Shown here: positions 30,191 through 42,350 of the stretch, one piece after another
Numbering within the stretch: position 1 is the first letter of the stretch
Layout of the letters: every line of letters begins with the position of its first letter
NCBI RefSeq assembly: GCF_000143415.4
Contig: NW_003314307.1
Span: forward strand, 1,232,252 to 1,296,251
DNA: 64,000 nucleotides
From: Selaginella moellendorffii
Lineage: Eukaryota; Streptophyta; Lycopodiopsida; Selaginellales; Selaginellaceae
Direction: 5' to 3'
Notes under the pieces: generated by a model
Database searches by the model: none
Seen by the model: the letters and a program-made list of their open reading frames with translations, nothing else
What the model was told of the DNA's origin: nothing
Program-made: the position numbers and the translations under genes

Positions 30191-32602
30191 TAGTCGATGT
30201 AGGTTAATTTTCCACCATAGTCACCTTCCTTGGATCCATCTTGACACCCTTAGATGTCATAATATGGCCTAGATATTCCACCTTTGCAAATTCATATTTG
30301 CTCTTCTTCACATAAAGTTTGTTGTCTTGGAGTAACAAAAAAACCTTGCGCAAATGCACCTTATGCTCCTCCATATTCTTGCTAAAAACAAGAATATCAT
30401 CCAAGAAAATCTCCACAAACTCATAAAGATAACGCCTAAATACCTCCGTTATCAACCGGGTAAATGTGGCTGGTGCATTCGTCAAACTAAACGGCATATC
30501 TCTAAACTCAAAATGTCTGAAGCTTGTATTGAATGCTGTCTTGGAGATAGATGCATCATCCATTGCAATCTGAGGATATTCACTCCTCAGATCAATCTTG
30601 GTAAACATTCGTGCTTCACCAAGCTTATCCAGGATATCATCCACACGTGGCATTGGCATTTTATCCTTCACTGTCTTTTTGTTCAAAGTGCAGTAGTCAA
30701 TACACATCTACATTGAACCATCCTTCTTCTTCACAAGCAAGATTAGGGCACCAAATAGGGACTTACTTGGCTGAATAAATCTAAACTCAAGTAACTCTTT
30801 GACTTGTCGTTAAACTTCTTGCTCCTCCGCATAACTTAACCAAAATGGACGCATTTCCGGCTCCAATGTAATCCCATGCTCCACACCTAGTAACGGAGGA
30901 AACCCATGAGGAAATTCAGATGGAAAAACATCAGAAAACTCGTCAAGTACATCCCGTATTGCTGCTTCTTCCCCACACGTGCCTTGGGCCCCCAAGTCAT
31001 GAACAAACAACAAGTAACTCGAAAGTGTTTTTCCATTACGACAAGCCCGCTTCAAAGATGTAATAGAGAGCATAACAACTAGTGATTAAACACCTTCGCC
31101 AAACCACTCATCTTTAACGCCACCATACTCTAGCAAGATACATTTAATACTCCACTTTATCTCTAAATCCACCTTCACCAACTATGGCATCCTAAGAATG
31201 AAATCCACACAATGGATATCCGCGAAATAAAAAATCTCCACAAGTGTGGTTTTGCCAACCAACACTTCCAGCCCCTCAACACAAGCATTAAAATGTTGAG
31301 CAAAGGTAGTTGCACCTTCCACTATGTATAGAAGAACTCTGCGTGTGACCAGGCCATGCTCCACAACAAAATTTGCCGAAACAAAGTTGTCATCGCTCCC
31401 ACTATCTAGTAAAATCCGCACTGGATCACCATGGAACATGTCCTCCAGCATTAAAGCTGATTCACGCATATCCTCGAGCTCCATCTTGTTCCACACACAG
31501 TTGAACTGACGAGCAATGATCAAAAGTCTCTTCCTCCGACCGAAATGGTCGTTCTCATCATCCTCATGCTGCAAAGTTTGCAACTTTTTAGTATCTGACT
31601 TACCGTGAGAAGAAGATTAGCCATTCTTCTTGTCCTACTACTTGTTCTTCAACTGCGGACAATCAGTCTTGTAATGTCCAAGTTCACCGCAATGATGACA
31701 ACCCTATCTATAATTCTTCACAAAGAACTTCTGCTAAGTAGTCACCACTGACTTTAACTTGTGATGCTTGTTCCCATTTTTGTGTCCACGGCGATCATCA
31801 CAATGATTCTTAATAGAAGGACTCCACGAATGCTTGCGAGACTTGTGCTTGTCATTGTCAAGTCGATGAGCCGCATCAAAGAGCTCCTCCAAACTTTTTG
31901 TAGGCTGAGAATGATGCAAGTGTTGCCACATGCTCTCACTATGTAGGCCATCAATGAAGTAGGACTTGTTTTAATCTGGATCCTTCATTGGAACATGACT
32001 AATCAAGCAAGTAAGCTTCTCAATATAGTCCCCGAGTGTCATTTTCCCTTGCTGGAAATGTCAAAGTTCTGTATGAGTATTCTCCACGTCGTAATGAGGG
32101 GCAAAACGTAAACGGAAAGCAATTTCAAACTCATCTATGGTAAACACTAGTGGTTTCTTATTCGCAACACGAAACTCCTCAAGCCAATTCCACCATCAAA
32201 GGCCCGCATCACGCAAAACCATTAGAATAGTCACTAAAGCCTTTGCATCTGGAGTTCCCCTAGCAACCAAGAACTTCTTCATATTGGCTAGCCAAGTGAG
32301 ACACTTGTCCACACCACCATCACTGGAAAAGGTTGGAATTTTGAGTCGATCTACCAAAGAAGGCTTACTTGGAGTGCTACCCTGTCCAGCCTCGAGTGCC
32401 TCAACACGCCCACACATGGTATCTATGCATCTCATCTTGCATCTCTTGCTGATTTCGATTAAGGGCTCACAGCTCGTGAACCACATCTTGAATAGTCCAA
32501 ATCTCCGCAGCTTCATCAACACCATCGTCGGCACCACCATCGACAATAGGATTCTAGCGTTTAGCTTGGTCAGCCATTGCAACCAACTCCTCTGATACCA
32601 AT
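30190..32602 (-). pseudogene. Truncated minus-strand gypsy element: gag, protease and RT
   Basis: RT lies at 30204-30707 (MCIDYCTLNKKTVKDKMPMP, FTKIDLRSEYPQI, active site IFLDDILVF). Protease ILLDSGSDDNFVS is near 31400. A zinc knuckle CHHCGELGHYKTDC is near 31690. Gag is at about 31734-32582. RNase H and integrase are missing; the element ends abruptly near 30190. Stops and frame breaks occur throughout. Confidence 0.8.
32587..32602 (-). promoter_or_regulatory. Primer binding site of the truncated element, tRNA-Met type
   Basis: The minus strand reads TTGGTATCAGAGGAG next to TCATAACA, which is the LTR end. Sequence to the right from about 32603 (TGTTATGATCC...) is therefore its 5' LTR, with an unclear outer edge. 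Confidence 0.75.
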
Positions 32603-33700
32603 GTTATGATCCGGCGCAAAAAGACAAAGATTTAGTCACCCTAGACTATGTTACGCCACCTCTTAAGGTTCCAACCACCTCTAAACTACCTCAAAAGCTC
32701 CACTACGCCACCACTCCTCTATGAGCCTTTGGGTAGGTTAAGTCCCCCACCCTAACATGCCTTAATATATCCTTGAGCCTCCCTTTGACTGACATTGATC
32801 ACATGGTCAAAGTTGGTGCCTAACACGGGACTATGATGCAAGTGGTGTTGGACCATCGGTGTGACTAAGGTGAATGGGTATGGCCTTAGCGTAACGGGTT
32901 AATATGTCTATGGTACTTTGGGGTGTCAGTTATAGGATCGGATACATGGAGCACTTGGATTAACTGCAAAGGTTGAGTGGCATGGATGCTATTCTTGGGG
33001 CTAGCAAGCTCGAAGTCCTGAATTGGATTTATAGAGGTTGTGAATGAAACTCCTCCAAGTGGTCGAAAATGTGGTTAAGTGACTAAAGTTTAATGGAAAA
33101 CTTAGTCACTTACACAAGGCTTGTGTAAGGATATAATGTTTTGAAATGTCATCCCAAACTCTCAAACTATGGAAAGGAAGAGGAGTAATCTTTTTATATA
33201 GTGACTAAAGGTATGATCATGTGGTGAGGAAATCCTAGAGATCAATAGGACTTAGTGGTTAAGCCTTTAGGTGGTAGTGTTGGCAAGTGAATAGAGAGGG
33301 ACTTAGTGAGGACCGAAGAAAGGATATTGTGGGAGGGTGGTCCCTATATCTCCAAGCATTTTAAGGATACTAAAGTGTGGTCATCCTTAATAAATGGATG
33401 GCTTAATCTTTGAGAGATAAGGCTATAGTATAGGTGGTCTTAGACTAATGAAATAAAGGTAAATGGACATGGATTTAGCATAATGGATTAATATGTTAGT
33501 GGTACTTTTGGGTGTTTATTGTGGGATCAAACATGTGGAACATTTGAACCAAGTGCAAAGGTAAAGCGGTATAGAGGCCATTCATAGGGCTAGCAAATCC
33601 CCAAGTCAGAAATATAACTTATAAAGGTTGTGAATGAGACTCCTTCAAATGGTTAAATATGTGGTTGCTATATGTCAATTTTAACATATTATATGATTCT
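32603..33700. repeat. LTR and repeated LTR-like fragments
   Basis: The stretch starts with the LTR of the truncated element. From about 32860 it holds two loosely repeated blocks (about 32860-33290 and 33340-33690) with shared text such as AATGGA.ATG, GTGACTAA and AGGAAATCC. No gene was seen. Confidence 0.5.
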
Positions 33701-36362
33701 TTTAGCCAACTAACAAAGTCGAACTCGAGATCACTCTAATACCAAATGTAAGTTCCTTAAATACCAATTTTCATTTAAAACCATCTTTTTGAACATACAA
33801 GAATTGTTTCCTTAATATTGATAATTTTACCTTATAACAGGCTTCAAAACCATGATCCTGTTACACTAGTCTTGAATTATATGTGTGCCTATAAACCATT
33901 TATACTCAACTTCCTAAATATTAGCTTACTCAAAATTTGTATTAGGAACATTCAAAGGACCACACCCCTTAGTTTATTGAGACCTCTCCCTTCATAAGCT
34001 TTTTACTTGTTATTTGGTCTAATATGGTCACTTTTATACTCTAGACTCTATAATACCATATTTGTAAGTAGTAAACCCTTGGGCTTACATTTGATTCCTC
34101 ACTCAATTTATATAACCATTTTTTGTTATATCCCTTAGTTTTTATAGTTTGGTTATATCCCTTTACTACTTACTTTAGCTCCATAAGTTTTTTTGCTTAT
34201 TTTTCTTTATGCTAGGGTAGTTTTGCACTTTCTACTCACATCTTAGTGTATTCTTAAATATAAACCTACTCAATAACTTAGAAAGTGGTTAATCAATTTA
34301 GATATACTTAATTTTGTAATCCTACACACAAAGATTAATGTTGTTACTCATAGGCTCTATATGCCCATTGCTAATTGTGTCAACATTATTTTTTCATTAT
34401 CCACTTTAGATATACAAACTTCCTATATATTTAATTTTCCTTAATCTTAAATCTTAAATATCACTTTTTATTTATTATCCTTTAGGGATTTAATCCTTTG
34501 GGCCTTATCTAATGCCATCATGATACTAAACACCATTTAATGCTTTAAAGTGTTTATGTGTTTCAATAATGGACTTTTTAGACAATGAATATTTCCCTTT
34601 ACAACAATAACTCATTATACTATAACATAAGTAACTTATTCATTAAGAGATATGTCTAACTTCCTCTTTATTCCAACAAGAAGTCTTGAAATGTTAGTTT
34701 TCACTATTCCTAATAATAATATTAAACTAATGTTTAGTTACTATAGTGCACTTGAATTTGGAGCCAAACTCCAAGTTGTTTTGCTATGAAATGAGGGTTT
34801 AATATACACTCAATATCCTTTATGAGCACTAGCTCCCTAATATCTTTTTCAAGCCGTATAATTTAAACTATTTACTAAAGTTGAAATTAACTAGAGACCT
34901 CTTCACTAATTTGTATTGGCTTATAAAAATAGAATGTTTTTTAGGTTAAATGAAAAAATAAATCAATAATTGGAAAAACATTAAAAACATTATAGAAAAA
35001 ATTTTTATTCAAGAGAAAGAATGACTCTCAATCCAGAAATCAATCCAGAAATACATATTTTTAAAACTCAACCATATTCCTTCTACCTACAACGTCATAT
35101 AAATTCACCTCAACATAACTTTTTATGACCCAACAGTATGCTTAAGCATTCAATAACAAGCTCATATATCCACCAATGATATCCACAAATGCTAATGAAT
35201 ACTCTAGATTTAATCATGAAAACCATATATTTGCATATTTATATTGCATTAACACTCTTCTTTAATCACCTTCAAGATCCTATATAAAGCCAAAACATTA
35301 ACAAAAAAAATGATATAAAAAATTAAGTTTTAAAGAAACCTTCTTTTCATTTGAAATAATAATATTACTTCCACTAACATAAATGTTACTAATATCAATG
35401 CCTTAACTACATACTTTCTCCATCTAACAATCTAATCTAAGTGTTTATAGAAGTTATAGTAAATGAACAACTTCTCTAAAAAACCTTAATAAGCAAATAT
35501 TCAAGATATCAACACTAGCTTAGCATAAAATGGATCAGTTAATCTTTAGGATAATCATGAAAACTTATTAAATATGAAATACTATTAAATTACAAATTTT
35601 AACATGGAAGCAACACTATTGTGTTTAGGACAATCTCTACATTCTATAGATATTCCTAAGTAGCAAATCTAAGAACTTTTTATAAATAACTAATGGGACC
35701 AGAACAAAACCTACATATAGCAAGGATGTTTGGCAAACACAATAAGGTATCATGTTCTGATATTAAAAGACTAGAGCTCAATATGCAGTGGTTCTTATCA
35801 CTAGCCAATGCAAAACACAACTAAATGAGAACTTTTTATTGAATAGCCCTAGAATATTTAACATCCCAATGTTAAGACTAACACACAAAACAAAGCTAAA
35901 TAAAGTCTAACACTATTTTAACATACCGATATCCTATATGTATTCCACCAACTAACATGGTTTGGAGTTTAGGCTTAAACTTAAGTCAAATGTAGAATAA
36001 AGACAAACATGCTAGCAAGGAGCTAAATTATGTTTTTGATTGATTGATTATGCATAATTACTCACTATCCCTATTATACATTTGGAACCCCCTATGGCCC
36101 CCTCTCAGAAATGCATGCTTTATCCCAGGAAGTTAGTCTTTGGGATAATCATGAAAATTTACAAAATATAGAATGGTGCTAGATTGTGAATTTGGATGTG
36201 AAAACAACACTATTGTATTCACGGCAATCTCTACATTCCATAAATACATTTGACTAGTAGACCTAGACACTATCTATAAATAGTCAACAAGCCCAAACAA
36301 AATTAACATAAATAGCAAGAGTGTACAATAAATTATCATGTAGTGAGTTTTAAAAGATCAAG
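33700..36362. mobile_element. AT-rich decayed retrotransposon remains
   Basis: No ORF above about 60 codons was found. Minus-strand fragments of the ~600-bp LTR can be recognised at about 34738-34860 (GGAGCCAAACTCCAAG), 35520-35760 and 35935-36320 (CATGCTTT.TCCCAGGAAGTTAGT). Base composition is far more AT-rich than the same family at 8-29 kb, consistent with long C-to-T decay. Confidence 0.6.
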
Positions 36363-37130
36363 TTATAAGCCATAAATTTTTCTTTTCCAATTTACCAACT
36401 TATGTCATCTATCTGACCACCACTGCCTTGGCTTTAGTTAAGTTCCCTTATTAAAGTGCCCACCTATTATACTAACTTTTACTTAGTTTCAGCTACTTAA
36501 TGCATGAACAATAGTGTTAACCATCCATTTACAAATTCCCAATTTTTTTCCCAATCCCCCTCTCTGGGTTAAATTAGACTTAAAATTTGGCTACACTCCC
36601 CACAAGTATAAACAACCAATCACACCAAGCCTCTAGGTTCTTAACATCTCTTAATATAATAACACTTGATTATAAGAGCCTCTAAATCCCAAGCTTTGGA
36701 TGCATCTCTTGCTTCAAAACCCTAAAGGGAAACATTGTAGTCTAAAGGCTTAATATGGGTACTTTTACTCCTCCACTTCCATCCTAATTGAAAGGTCTAA
36801 GCACCTAAAAAAGAGCAAAGATCAATAAGCTACATAATATTTAAATAAGGCATCACTCCACTTGAGTTGAAAACATCATAATTAGTTCCCTTTCTAAGAG
36901 TGGGAGTTGCTCTTGAGCAGTTCTTTAGGTGGCCCTTTTGGCACCACCTAAGTTTGTGCTCACTCCCACTTAAGGCCTTTAACCCCTAGTCTCAACTTTA
37001 AATCGATTTGAAAGTACTATTGGAAAGTTCTTTCAAGATTGATTCTTGAATCTCATTATCCCTATTATACTTTTGGAACTTCCTGTAACCCCCCCTAAGA
37101 AATAATCACTTTGGGTTTTCACCCCACAAC
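36363..37130 (-). repeat. Decayed inverted copy of the 17460-18247 LTR
   Basis: Reverse-complement landmarks match in order: ATAAGCCATAAATTTTT, CCAATCCCCCTCTC, GGCTACACTCC, AAGCCTC.AGGTTC, then GGTGGCCCTTTTGGCACCACC and CCCTATTATACTTTTGGAAC. GC has dropped sharply relative to the other copy. Confidence 0.7.
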
Positions 37131-37141
37131 TTGTATTAATA

Positions 37142-37320
37142 TTTAGATTCAGTCTCAGACTCAATCTTAGACTTGACTTTGGAGTTGACATTAGCCTCAA
37201 TCTTGGACTTGGTCTTGGACTTGATTTCGGATTTTAGATTCGGTCTTGAACTCGGTCTTAAACTCGGTTTTGAATTTGGTTTCGAAGTTAGTCTCAGACT
37301 CCATCTTGGACTCAGTGCCA
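37142..37320 (-). repeat. Inverted copy of the Glu/Ser/Lys minisatellite
   Basis: Repeats of TTGGACTTGGTC and TCGGTCTTGAACTC units. This is the reverse complement of the 17283-17455 repeat and keeps the same position next to the LTR. One frame stays open for about 61 codons only because of the repeat. Confidence 0.7.
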
Positions 37321-37440
37321 TTCGACAAACTCTTTATTGTTCCAATTATGGTTTTAGAAATCCTTTAGCCTACGACACCTTAGGGAGTTGGTTCTTTACA
37401 CAAACTCAATATTGAGGTCCTAACATTAGCAAGTGCAAGT

Positions 37441-38285
37441 TAATAACATGAGTTTCTTATCACCGTGTCAAATATATTTGAGTAAATTATAACTTTCTTT
37501 TCTTAATGCCAATAATTTGAATTTTGAGCTATATCGCAAATACATTTATTTTACAATGGTTTCTGACAGCCATTAAATTCAATTTGTTTTTCAATTGCTT
37601 GTAGACTTTAGCTCATATAATATTAACTATGGAGAATGAATCAAGATAGTTAAAATATGGCTTCTAGAAAAAAAAACTATGATAAGAATAGCAACCTTGT
37701 CACAAAAATTTGCCCCATTATATCTCATGGAATTCCAATCGTTCCCCTGACTAAAAACTGCTGCTCTCTAGGTCAAACGCAGGCATGTGGAGAGCATGTG
37801 GGCGCCAAAAGTTTAAAACACGGATCGAACGGAGCATATTCTGCCAGTCCTGCCAGGAGTGAGCTGGCTGGCAAACGGTGGCTGGCCACTATTGGAAAAA
37901 GCGGTGGCCATTTGTACGACCAACCAATCGTTTTCCGGTGTAAAAGACAGTTGGAATGGGCGGACAGATGTAGGGCCAGGATTGACGCTGGGATTACGTA
38001 TGCGGAATGTCATGGTTTTGTGGAGCATTCATTCGTTCGCACCGCATTGGCATTGGGAAACGAAGAAAAGAAGGCCGCTCTCTTTCTTGAAGCTACCTAT
38101 AGGGTTAGAATGGGCGGTGGGATTGATCCATGGCGGCGGTGAGCGGGAGCTGGAGGTCAGTGTAGGTGATTTTCTTCCTTCAATCCTTGCTGCTGGATCT
38201 AGGCGCAAGAGTTTCGTCGCGAAGAAGCAAGCGAGATTTCAGTGCTGCCAAGATTCTAGGAGCTCGTCCTCGTCGATCGTCTTCG
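37441..38285 (+). promoter_or_regulatory. Upstream region of the TMK gene
   Basis: AT-rich up to about 37780, then composition shifts to gene-like GC. A CCAAT-type sequence (GACCAACCAATCG) lies near 37920. A longer ORF covers part of this stretch in a frame with no recognisable domain; I regard it as chance. It probably holds promoter and 5' UTR. Confidence 0.45.
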
Positions 38286-41138
38286 ATGGAGAGATTTAGA
38301 GCTGGGGCCATGGCGGGAGCGAGAAATCTATGGAAGAAGCTGCTCTTGCTGGCACTGCTGCTGGTATCGCTGCATTGGAGGTGCACTGCGACGACGAATC
38401 CCGGGGACCTGGCGGTCTTACAGAGTTTTCTCCAGGGAATCGACCAGAAATCAGTGCTTACAAACTGGAAGAACAGCGATCCTTGCGGGGACCGATGGAT
38501 TCACATCAAATGCACTGGCGCGGCCGTCACAGCCTTGGAGATGAACAACCTCCAGCTCGGTGGAACCGTCACTCCCGACATCAACAAGCTCAGTTCTCTG
38601 GATTCGCTCCAGCTCCAGCAGAATGGTTTCACGGGATCGCTCCCATCTCTCAGCGGATTAACGTCCCTCTCGCGAGCTTACTTTGGTGGCAATTCCTTCG
38701 ACACAATCCCGGGCGATTTCTTCACTGGGCTGACAAACGTGATGGAGATTTTCCTCGAGGACAACCACGTCAATTCTACACCGGGGTGGTCGCTTCCAGC
38801 GGACATCCAACACTGTTCCAATTTACAGACGCTGTCCATCACCAACACGACCTTGGGTGGAACAATCCCAGATTTTCTCGGTACGATGAGCAGTCTCAAG
38901 AACCTCTATCTGGCCTACAACACTCTCCGGGGTGGCATTCCGGCAACTTTTGCGGGCTCCAACTTGATAAAGTTCCAGGCGAACAACCAGCAGGGAAACG
39001 AGCCACTTACGGGATCCATCGATCCCGTTGCGAGCATGCAGTCGCTGACGACGCTCTGGCTTCATGTCAACCAGTTCTCTGGAGTGATTCCTCCCGGTCT
39101 GGGTAACTTATCGTCACTGCAAGATCTCAAGCTCAACGACAATGAGTTCGTGGGAGTTGTTCCTCAGTCGCTGACGCAGCTACCGGCTCTCAAGAATTTC
39201 ACCATCAAGGGGAACATGCTCGTCGGGCCCATGCCGGAGCTTGGCTTTTCTTACGATGGCTCCACCAATGGATTCTGCCAAGCTACTCCAGGTTTGCCGT
39301 GCGATCCCCGCGTCACAGCTTTACTAGACTTTGCTGGCGCCGCCGACGCGTTTACGTCTCCGTGTATGACGACATGGAAAGGCAACGATCCCTGTAGCTG
39401 GACCGGTATAAACTGTGTCAGGGGGACCGTGACAACGATACAACTTCCGAATTGCCAGCTTAACGGCAGCATCTCCACAGCGCTGGCAAACTTGACGGGT
39501 CTCACGGCACTGGATCTCCGGAACAACCATATCTCGGGCTTGCTTCCTGCAGCAATCGTTCAGATTCCGACGCTGAGAAACCTCAACCTCTTCAGGAACC
39601 GCTTGTCTGGGCCGCTGCCACCTTTCCCGAGTGGCTTGCAAGTCAATGTGGATGAAAATCCGCTGACGCCCGTGTCGCCTGCCTCAGGGAGCGGAGCCAG
39701 CCCGTCGGGTTCGTCCGGTACTCAGGCTCCAGGTTCTCCGAACGCTCCTTCTGGAGCGGAGCAAAGTACCCGAAGGAAAGTGTCACCGGCGGCGATTGCT
39801 GTGCCAGTTGTAGGCGCTGTGGCGGCAGTGGCTGCTGCCGTCAGCGTCTTCGTGATGTGTAGAAGAAAGAGGCCTCGGTTCATGCGGGTACAGAGCTCCA
39901 GCGCGATCGTGGTGCATCCAAGGGACTCGAGCTTCGAGAGAGAAACAGTGAAGTTGCCAACGAGTGTTGCTAAGGAAGGACACAGCGGGCCGAGTGAGGT
40001 GCGGGTAGAGACTGGCAACCTGGTTATCTCCATCCATGTTCTACGCAAGGCAACAAACGGTTTCAGTGAGAACAGCATTCTAGGCAGAGGTGGCTTTGGC
40101 GTCGTCTACAAGGGGGAACTTGACGATGGAACAAAGATTGCGGTGAAGCGGATGGAGTCAGCGGTGGTGAATAACAAGGGACTTAGTGAATTCCAGGCAG
40201 AAATCCAGGTCCTCACCAAAGTCAGGCATCGCCATCTCGTGGCACTGCTCGGCTATTGCATACATGGCAACGAGAAGCTTTTAGTGTACGAGTACATGCC
40301 ACAGGGAACACTGAGCCAGCACCTCTTCGAGTTTGCAAAGCACGGCTATCATCACCTTACGTGGAAACACCGGTTATCGATTGCGTTGGACGTGGCCAGA
40401 GGGATCGAGTACCTTCACGGGTTGGCGCACAAGAGTTTCATCCACAGGGACTTGAAGCCGTCAAATATTCTACTCGACGACACTTTGCACGCCAAAGTCG
40501 CGGATTTTGGACTGGTGAAGCTTGCACCAGAGGGAAAGGTCTCTGTGGAGACGAGGCTGGCAGGCACATTTGGCTACCTTGCGCCAGAGTATGCAGGTAA
40601 GCAAATTATCAACTCATACTTGTCGTTGAATCTGTATTTCCTTGCAGTGACGGGGCGGGTGACTACGAAGGTGGACGTTTACAGCTTTGGAGTAATTCTG
40701 ATGGAGCTTATCACCGGTCGACAAGCTTTGGACACAAGCCGCTCGGAGGAGACGATGCACTTGCCAACTTGGTTCAAGCGCATGAGAGTAAACCGGGAAA
40801 CCTTCAGGAGCTCTCTGGATCCCGTCCTGGAGGTGACGGACGAAGAGTTTGAGAGCATCTGTAGCGTTGCGGAGCTCGCGGGCTATTGCACAATGCGAGA
40901 GCCGTATCAGAGGCCCGACATGAGCCATGCCGTCAACGTGTTAGCTCCAATGGTGGAGAGGTGGAAGCCGTCAATGGATTTCGATGCCGAAGAGGGTGGT
41001 ATAGACCTGGGATTGAGCCTGTCGGAGGCGTTGAGGAGGTGGCAAGAATCAGAGACAGGAATGGACGAGACGCGGACGAGCCTTCCAACTCGGCCTCCTG
41101 GCTTTGCGGATTCATTCTCTTCCACGGACGTGCGGTAG
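38286..41138 (+). CDS. TMK-type leucine-rich-repeat receptor-like kinase
   Basis: From ATG at 38286 (MERFRAGAMAG; an alternative ATG is at 38310) the product has about 933 residues. One 51-bp intron (40597-40647, GTAAGC...TTGCAG) lies inside the kinase domain. A signal peptide (LLLLALLLVSLHWRCTA) precedes two LRR blocks separated by a Cys-containing island, as in TMK proteins; the second block starts at DPCSWTGINC. A Ser/Gly/Pro linker leads to one membrane span (IAVPVVGAVAAVAAAVSVFV). The kinase has GRGGFGVVYKGEL, AVKRME, HRDLKPSNIL, ADFGLVKLAPEGK and GTFGYLAPEYA, so it is an RD kinase with catalytic residues present. In Arabidopsis, TMKs act at the plasma membrane in cell-surface auxin signalling; that role here is inferred. 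An upstream in-frame extension to 38166 is unlikely, since the signal peptide would be internal. Confidence 0.93.
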   Translation: MERFRAGAMAGARNLWKKLLLLALLLVSLHWRCTATTNPGDLAVLQSFLQGIDQKSVLTNWKNSDPCGDRWIHIKCTGAAVTALEMNNLQLGGTVTPDINKLSSLDSLQLQQNGFTGSLPSLSGLTSLSRAYFGGNSFDTIPGDFFTGLTNVMEIFLEDNHVNSTPGWSLPADIQHCSNLQTLSITNTTLGGTIPDFLGTMSSLKNLYLAYNTLRGGIPATFAGSNLIKFQANNQQGNEPLTGSIDPVASMQSLTTLWLHVNQFSGVIPPGLGNLSSLQDLKLNDNEFVGVVPQSLTQLPALKNFTIKGNMLVGPMPELGFSYDGSTNGFCQATPGLPCDPRVTALLDFAGAADAFTSPCMTTWKGNDPCSWTGINCVRGTVTTIQLPNCQLNGSISTALANLTGLTALDLRNNHISGLLPAAIVQIPTLRNLNLFRNRLSGPLPPFPSGLQVNVDENPLTPVSPASGSGASPSGSSGTQAPGSPNAPSGAEQSTRRKVSPAAIAVPVVGAVAAVAAAVSVFVMCRRKRPRFMRVQSSSAIVVHPRDSSFERETVKLPTSVAKEGHSGPSEVRVETGNLVISIHVLRKATNGFSENSILGRGGFGVVYKGELDDGTKIAVKRMESAVVNNKGLSEFQAEIQVLTKVRHRHLVALLGYCIHGNEKLLVYEYMPQGTLSQHLFEFAKHGYHHLTWKHRLSIALDVARGIEYLHGLAHKSFIHRDLKPSNILLDDTLHAKVADFGLVKLAPEGKVSVETRLAGTFGYLAPEYAGKQIINSYLSLNLYFLAVTGRVTTKVDVYSFGVILMELITGRQALDTSRSEETMHLPTWFKRMRVNRETFRSSLDPVLEVTDEEFESICSVAELAGYCTMREPYQRPDMSHAVNVLAPMVERWKPSMDFDAEEGGIDLGLSLSEALRRWQESETGMDETRTSLPTRPPGFADSFSSTDVR
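40597..40647 (+). other. 51-bp intron within the TMK kinase domain
   Basis: GTAAGC donor and CTTGCAG acceptor. Removing it joins PEYA to VTGRVTTKVDVYSFG, the conserved kinase sequence. It is 17 codons with no stop, so retention would insert 17 residues after the APE motif. Confidence 0.85.
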
Positions 41139-41267
41139 AAAAGTCTGGTTCGCAACGACATCTATCAGCTAGAAAGAAGATATTGGATTCAACGAAAAAA
41201 ATGGCAACAAAAACTGGGAAGAGATGGGAAAAGGAAGAAAGAAAGAATTGATCAGCGCGGACGGAGC
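41139..41267. terminator. Short convergent 3' intergenic spacer
   Basis: Only 129 bp separate the stop codons of the TMK (+) and the AP2 gene (-), so their 3' UTRs probably overlap. No clear poly(A) signal was identified on either strand. Confidence 0.4.
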
Positions 41268-42350
41268 TCAACTATTTGGTGACAAGCTTGTGCTGCTGCT
41301 GCTGGTGTTGGCGGACAGGATCTCGTTGACGGCCGCTGACGAGTCGAACATGTCGGGAATCCAGTCAAAGGGTCCATGATTTGCGACTTTTTTATCGTTA
41401 GAATCGTCAACATTGGAGAGATGCCAGTGAATCCCGCTGCAAGAGCTTGGAGACGAGGGCCCTCCTGTCAGCTGGCTTGGGCTTGATTCGGAGTCGCTTA
41501 GAATGCTGTCATACCAGACGTCCGGATACTTTTGCTGCTCCGGAGGCTGTACGCAACAAGAACAGGCAACCGAAAAGCTCGAGTTGCTGCTCAAGTTACT
41601 GGTTCTTTGCAAGGACTCCCTGTATGCTGCTGCTGCTGGGTACAAGAAAGAAGAGGAAGAAGAAAACGAGGAAGAAGATCCCAGCAGTAGAGGACCAGTA
41701 CCAGCAACAGCAGTGGCGGCGGTGGCATTTGGAAGCGGAAATAAAGAGCTGGTGGCGGCTTGATGAGAAAGGAATTGATTGAAGTTGGGAATTTGGAAGT
41801 GGTGGTGAGGAGGAAGGCTCATCATTCGAGGACGCATGGAACTTGGAAGTATGATCCTGGGCTTCGCAACGCTGCTACCACCAGCGCTCCCTTGTCGAGA
41901 AGACGAAGAAAACGACGGGGGTGATGGCCGGAGGTTGAGCTGAGCTCGGGAGCCGTAGAGCCGCCAGGCTGCCATGTCGTAAGCTTGAGCAGCGTCTTGA
42001 GCAGTCGCAAATGTTCCCAGCCATACCCGAGTCCGCCTCCTCGGCTCGCGGATCTCGGCTACCCATCGTCCCCAGCTCCGTTGCCGGACACCTCTGTACG
42101 TGTAGAGACCGTTCTCTGGACCGCCTTTCCCTCTGGCTCTCGCTCTCCTTCCTCCTTTCTGGGAAGAAGGACGGGCATTGGAAGTAGCAGCAGCACCAGC
42201 AGCAGCAGAGCTCACTTCCTCCGCGACTCCTGGAGGCTGGATTGGCGCTGGTGGTGGTGGTGATGGTGGTGTTGGAGGCGGTGCTGAATTATCCATCGAC
42301 GGTGGTGGTGAAGCAGCGCCGTGAATTGGAATGCTTTCCAGTTCAAACAT
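41268..42350 (-). CDS. ABI4-like AP2/ERF (DREB-type) transcription factor
   Basis: Single-exon, 360 codons from ATG at 42350. The single AP2 domain reads [19 protein letters not shown], then [20 protein letters not shown] and [10 protein letters not shown]. It is preceded by a basic [10 protein letters not shown] block. This combination (GKGGP(E/D)N, [15 protein letters not shown], YGSRAQLNL) is characteristic of ABI4, the DREB A-3 factor of abscisic-acid and sugar response. The N-terminus is Pro-rich and the C-terminus Ser-rich, with an acidic [10 protein letters not shown] segment that may activate transcription. It would act in the nucleus. Orthology is based on motif memory, not on a tree; another DREB subgroup remains possible. 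Confidence 0.85.
   Translation of the reverse strand: MFELESIPIHGAASPPPSMDNSAPPPTPPSPPPPAPIQPPGVAEEVSSAAAGAAATSNARPSSQKGGRRARARGKGGPENGLYTYRGVRQRSWGRWVAEIREPRRRTRVWLGTFATAQDAAQAYDMAAWRLYGSRAQLNLRPSPPSFSSSSRQGSAGGSSVAKPRIILPSSMRPRMMSLPPHHHFQIPNFNQFLSHQAATSSLFPLPNATAATAVAGTGPLLLGSSSSFSSSSSFLYPAAAAYRESLQRTSNLSSNSSFSVACSCCVQPPEQQKYPDVWYDSILSDSESSPSQLTGGPSSPSSCSGIHWHLSNVDDSNDKKVANHGPFDWIPDMFDSSAAVNEILSANTSSSSTSLSPNS

Noticed and set aside
37657-38142. 161-codon ORF upstream of the TMK gene
   Set aside because: No recognisable motif; it spans an abrupt composition change and sits where promoter and 5' UTR are expected.
38330-39106. 258-codon ORF in a second frame of the TMK gene
   Set aside because: Shadow of the LRR-coding frame; no domain of its own.
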